From Methylophaga sp. UBA3192 (lineage in GTDB: Bacteria > Pseudomonadota > Gammaproteobacteria > Nitrosococcales > Methylophagaceae), in assembly GCA_002363955.1 (NCBI GenBank), contig DEXE01000003.1, positions 472,580-536,579 on the forward strand: a DNA stretch of 64,000 nt. The letters are read 5' to 3'. Made by a program: the position numbers and the translations under genes. Below are positions 60,910-64,000 of the stretch, piece by piece. How positions within the stretch are numbered: position 1 is the first letter of the stretch; each line of letters opens with the position of its first letter. The notes under the pieces were generated by a model that saw only the letters and a program-made list of their open reading frames with translations, was not told the origin of the DNA and made no database searches.

Positions 60910-62331
60910 ATGACTGAACAACCGATTCACTTTATGGAAAAAAACGGCGATATCTATGAGGAAATGGCCGATTGGGATGTGAATGCCGGTGGCGAGAAAA
61001 TCGTCGCCAAACGTATGTCTGGACGGTTTCGTAATCTGAAATGGTTTGGTATGTCGGTGTGGCTTTTTTACTTTCTGGTACCTTACATTCGTTGGAATGG
61101 TGAACAAGCCGTATTACTGGATATCCCCAATCGTCAGTTTCATTTCTTTGACTTGACTATTTTCCCTCAGGATATCTGGATGTTATCGCTGACCTTATTG
61201 TTTTTTGCCATTCTGCTGGCGGCAGTGACCAGTGTTGCCGGGCGGGTTTTCTGTGGTTATTTCTGTTTCCAGACGGTTTGGACAGATATATACACATGGA
61301 TTGAAGGCAAGCTGGAAGGCGATACACCTCAGAAACAATTGCGCTTTAAACAGGCGCCATGGTCGGCAGGAAAACTGCTGAAGAAAATCAGCAAACACAG
61401 TTTATGGATGGCAATTGCATTGCTGACGGGGCTGACATTTTCGGCCTGGTTTATGGATGCTTTTGAATTGTGGCGGGATGTTTTCAGCCTGCAGGCACAT
61501 ATTGCCGTGTGGATTGTGATGGCGGTATTTACCACTTTCACTTATGTATTCGCCGGATTTATGCGCGAACAGGTGTGTTTCTGGTTATGTCCGTATGCAC
61601 GTTTACAGGGCGTTATGTATGACCAGAATACAATTTTGCCTGCGTATGATGCCGAGCGGGGTGAACCTCGTGGCAAACTGAAAAAAGGTCAGACCGATCC
61701 CAGTAAAGGTAGCTGTATAGATTGCAAACTTTGTGTCAACGTCTGCCCGACAGGTATTGATATTCGTAAAGGCCAGCAGGAAGGCTGTATTACCTGTGGT
61801 ATGTGTATCGATGCCTGCGATTCGGTGATGGACAAAATAAATGAGCCGCGCGGCTTGATACGCTATGCCTCTTATGCTGAGTTACAAGGGCACAGTAAAC
61901 CGCAGCCTTTATACAAACGTCCGCGAGTCATTATTTACAGTCTGATCCTGCTGGCTTCTCTGGCTGGTATTGCTTATGGCTTTTTATCCCTGTCAGCGAC
62001 CGATTTCAGTGTCAGACCTGATCGTCAGCCTTTATACGTTCAACTCAGCGATGGTTCGATTCAAAACCGTTACTCGCTCAAATTACTGAACAAACAGAAT
62101 GTGCCGATTGAGGTGCAATATCAGATTGAGGGGCTTGCTGGTGCAAGCCTGCATGGTTTGGATGAAACCTACATTATCGAACCGGCCAAGGTAAGTGTGG
62201 TTACAGCGCTGGTTCGTGTAGCCGAATCTGATCTGCAGGGTGGCATCAGCAAACTCAGGTTTAAAGTTAACGTAATTGAAGGACCACAGTCAGAAATTAC
62301 CTATGAAACTATCTTTATCGCACCCGAATAA
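60910..62331 (+). CDS. ccoG: Cytochrome c oxidase accessory protein CcoG
   Basis: A 473-residue membrane protein of the CcoG/RdxA/FixG family that helps load copper onto cbb3 oxidase or handle copper. It has several transmembrane helices, G-R-V-F-C-G-Y-F-C-F, two ferredoxin-type clusters with C-x-x-C-x-x-C starting at C269 and C293, a further helix and a C-terminal periplasmic immunoglobulin-like domain. No ccoNOQP genes are in the window, so it is separated from its usual partners. It ends in a hairpin shared with the convergent neighbour. Confidence 0.92.
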   Translation: MTEQPIHFMEKNGDIYEEMADWDVNAGGEKIVAKRMSGRFRNLKWFGMSVWLFYFLVPYIRWNGEQAVLLDIPNRQFHFFDLTIFPQDIWMLSLTLLFFAILLAAVTSVAGRVFCGYFCFQTVWTDIYTWIEGKLEGDTPQKQLRFKQAPWSAGKLLKKISKHSLWMAIALLTGLTFSAWFMDAFELWRDVFSLQAHIAVWIVMAVFTTFTYVFAGFMREQVCFWLCPYARLQGVMYDQNTILPAYDAERGEPRGKLKKGQTDPSKGSCIDCKLCVNVCPTGIDIRKGQQEGCITCGMCIDACDSVMDKINEPRGLIRYASYAELQGHSKPQPLYKRPRVIIYSLILLASLAGIAYGFLSLSATDFSVRPDRQPLYVQLSDGSIQNRYSLKLLNKQNVPIEVQYQIEGLAGASLHGLDETYIIEPAKVSVVTALVRVAESDLQGGISKLRFKVNVIEGPQSEITYETIFIAPE

Positions 62332-62346
62332 TGTCGGGTGCGATAA
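62315..62346. terminator. 13-bp perfect hairpin over the ccoG stop codon
   Basis: TTATCGCACCCGA (62315-62327) and TCGGGTGCGATAA (62334-62346) are perfect inverted copies around a 6-nt loop that contains the ccoG stop codon. It lies between convergent ccoG and the GNAT-nitrilase gene, so it can serve both strands. T tracts are weak, so it may be an RNA 3'-end stabiliser rather than a strong intrinsic terminator. Confidence 0.6.
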
Positions 62347-62351
62347 GCTGT

Positions 62352-63881
62352 TTAATCCTTTTGTTTGACAAACAGCTCATACAGATCGGCCCGGCGATCT
62401 TTCAGATTGGTGACTGCACCTTCGTTTCGCACCAGTTTGAGTTTATCCAGATCCAGATCGGAAAACATGATCATTTCGCTGTTCGGTGTGGTTTCAGCCA
62501 TTATCGCATCGTGCGGAAAAGCAAAATCGGAAGGAGAAAACACCGATGACTGGGCATACTGTACATCCAGGTTTTCAACTTTCGGCAAGTTGCCCACACT
62601 GCCGGTAATTGCCACATAACATTCATTTTCGATAGCGCGTGCACGGGCACAATGACGAACGCGCAGATAACTGTTTTTGGTGTCAGTCCAGAACGGTACA
62701 AAAATAATATCCACTTCCTGATCTGCTGCAATTCGGCCCAGTTCAGGGAATTCAATGTCATAGCAAATCATAATGGCAACTCGCCCGGCATCGGTTTCGA
62801 ACACCTGAAACTTGTTGCCGCCTTCAATGACCCAGTCACGGCGTTCATGGGGTGTGATATGGATTTTGCGTTGTTCGTCAACCCGGCCATCACGATGACA
62901 AAGATAGGACACGTTATAGACCCGGTCATTTTCCAGTAGCGGCATTGAACCGGTAATAATATTGATATTGTAACTGACCGCCATGTCAGACATTTCATTA
63001 CGGAACTGCTCGGTAAAGCCTGCCAGATAACGAATTGCCCGGGTTTGATCCATTTGATCGGTGAGCCCCATCAAAGGTGCATTAAAAAACTCGGGAAACA
63101 GTGCAAAGTCACTTTTATAATCCGATAATGCATCGACAAAATACTCGACCTGTTTAAGTACTTCCTCTACCGAATGAAATTCACGCATCTGCCATTGCAC
63201 TGCACCTAATCGAACCTGAGTTTTTTTTACATCCAGCAATGACGTTGGCGGGGTATAAAGAATATTATTCCAGTCCAGTAACGTGGCATGTCCCAGTGAT
63301 TTTTTATCTTCTGGTAAATACTTATGCATCAAACGCATCACCTGAAAATCATTGGAGAGCTGAAACGTCAAAATGGGGTCATAAATTTCTTTTCGTGAGA
63401 CCTGCTCAATGTACTCGGCAGGTGAAAGCTTGTCGGCAAATTTGTGATAATTGGGGATTCTCCCGCCGGCCAGAATAGCGCGCAGATTCATTGAACGGCA
63501 CAATTCCTTACGTGCTTCATACAAACGGCGGCCCAGCCGGTAGCCACGATATTCAGGGTGGATAAAAACATCCAGTCCATACAATGAGTCACCTTTTGGG
63601 TTATGCCAGATTTTGTCATTTTTCAGGATTAAATCATCATAGGTATGCGGATTGCTGAATCGTTCATAACTGACCATGACGGTTAGCGCTACAGCAATTA
63701 ATTCCCCTGAGTCTTCTATGCAGATTTGCCCATCCTGAAACTGATTGATCAATCCTTCAATGGTGGGTTGAGGCCAGGCGCCACCAATATCATCGTACAC
63801 AGTGTCCATCAGATTTTTGAGCTGATCGTAATCCTCTAATGTTAGATTACGTAAATTCAGGTGCAGCTCTTCGTGGGCCAT
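62352..63881 (-). CDS. GNAT acetyltransferase fused to carbon-nitrogen hydrolase
   Basis: A 509-residue cytosolic fusion. The first 190 residues are a GNAT domain with H-P-E-Y-R-G-Y-R-L-G-R-R-L-Y-E, the acetyl-CoA loop. The rest (about 220-500) is a nitrilase-superfamily hydrolase with catalytic Glu in L-F-P-E-F-F, Lys in R-K-I-H-I-T and Cys in M-I-C-Y-D-I-E-F-P-E. This fusion family is known, but its substrate is not. I chose the ATG at 63881 because of GGAG seven bases upstream; a TTG at 63899 would add six residues. Confidence 0.88.
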   Translation of the reverse strand: MAHEELHLNLRNLTLEDYDQLKNLMDTVYDDIGGAWPQPTIEGLINQFQDGQICIEDSGELIAVALTVMVSYERFSNPHTYDDLILKNDKIWHNPKGDSLYGLDVFIHPEYRGYRLGRRLYEARKELCRSMNLRAILAGGRIPNYHKFADKLSPAEYIEQVSRKEIYDPILTFQLSNDFQVMRLMHKYLPEDKKSLGHATLLDWNNILYTPPTSLLDVKKTQVRLGAVQWQMREFHSVEEVLKQVEYFVDALSDYKSDFALFPEFFNAPLMGLTDQMDQTRAIRYLAGFTEQFRNEMSDMAVSYNINIITGSMPLLENDRVYNVSYLCHRDGRVDEQRKIHITPHERRDWVIEGGNKFQVFETDAGRVAIMICYDIEFPELGRIAADQEVDIIFVPFWTDTKNSYLRVRHCARARAIENECYVAITGSVGNLPKVENLDVQYAQSSVFSPSDFAFPHDAIMAETTPNSEMIMFSDLDLDKLKLVRNEGAVTNLKDRRADLYELFVKQKD

Positions 63882-64000
63882 AAACGCTCCGTAGTTCAAT
63901 AATGAAATATCGATTGAGTCTAGCAGATGCAGACAGGCATGTTTTAATGTTGAGATTAATCCGCACTAGGGCGTGTTTATCTTTCATATCCACCACTGCT
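63882..64000. other. Gene-free right end of the window
   Basis: Upstream region of the GNAT-nitrilase gene on the minus strand; I see no clear gene, repeat or terminator before the window ends. Confidence 0.4.

Noticed and set aside
1..64000. CRISPR arrays, insertion sequences and restriction or defence systems
   Set aside because: No regularly spaced repeats, no transposase and no defence gene could be recognised on either strand.

Overview
The window is a 64 kb piece of a gammaproteobacterial chromosome. It is gene-dense, with moderate GC and mostly core metabolic and cell-envelope genes. The gene set (unfused nuoC and nuoD in a 14-gene complex I operon, a DUF2818 gene after nuoN, a fusA2-type EF-G, gatCA facing mreB, a flavocytochrome c sulfide dehydrogenase flavoprotein, an orphan TRAP permease) fits an aerobic marine or sulfur-oxidising gammaproteobacterium of the Thiotrichales/Methylophaga kind. 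That placement is an inference from gene content, not from a search.

Layout. 1-353: 5' part of a tyrosine integrase with a DUF6538 N-terminus, cut by the window edge. 354-2345: yceI and rarD. 2400-4346: a PAS-GGDEF-EAL protein. 4496-19135: nuoA-N plus a DUF2818 gene, all on + with overlaps or short gaps. 19326-21472: a fusA2-type elongation factor with its own terminator. 21563-30064: an FAD oxidoreductase, chrA, rluD, a small cytochrome c, mutM and a four-gene ABC exporter cluster of the Gld type. 30148-34798, all on -: rpmB-rpmG, a TlpA-like thioredoxin, an AlsS-like acetolactate synthase and gatC-gatA. 34919-46186 on +: mreB, a terminator, then mreC-mreD-mrdA-rodA-mltB-rlpA-dacA-dat-ybeD-lipB-lipA, nearly all coupled by 1-20 nt overlaps; fccB follows 30 bp later. 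47544-51430: gltA and the EF-P module epmB/efp/epmA. 51432-53281: dctM and dctQ of a TRAP transporter. 53425-59253: DUF4389, yaaA, a substrate-binding-domain GGDEF protein, thpR, and a substrate-binding-domain PAS-GGDEF-EAL protein. 59333-62346: a MocR-type regulator with clear inverted-repeat operator candidates, then ccoG. 62352-63881: a GNAT-nitrilase fusion on -.

How the parts work together. The rod-shape and peptidoglycan operon joins MreCD, PBP2, RodA, two lytic enzymes, PBP5 and a D-amino acid aminotransferase to the lipoate-attachment genes lipB and lipA. Complex I feeds the respiratory chain. FccB, together with a small cytochrome c encoded 21 kb away, may feed sulfide electrons into the same chain. 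EpmB, EF-P and EpmA form a complete lysine-type EF-P modification module. Three c-di-GMP enzymes are present; two carry periplasmic substrate-binding domains, one apparently a synthase and one apparently a phosphodiesterase.

Most of the window is well-known biology. The points most worth checking are a probable ATT start codon of mreC just behind an intra-operon terminator, the missing gatB, the split sulfide dehydrogenase, the opposed pair of ligand-sensing c-di-GMP enzymes, the four-site MocR operator in front of a regulator-ccoG pair, and the Gld-type ABC cluster of unknown substrate. I found no CRISPR array, no insertion sequence, no tRNA or rRNA gene, and no convincing entirely new system.
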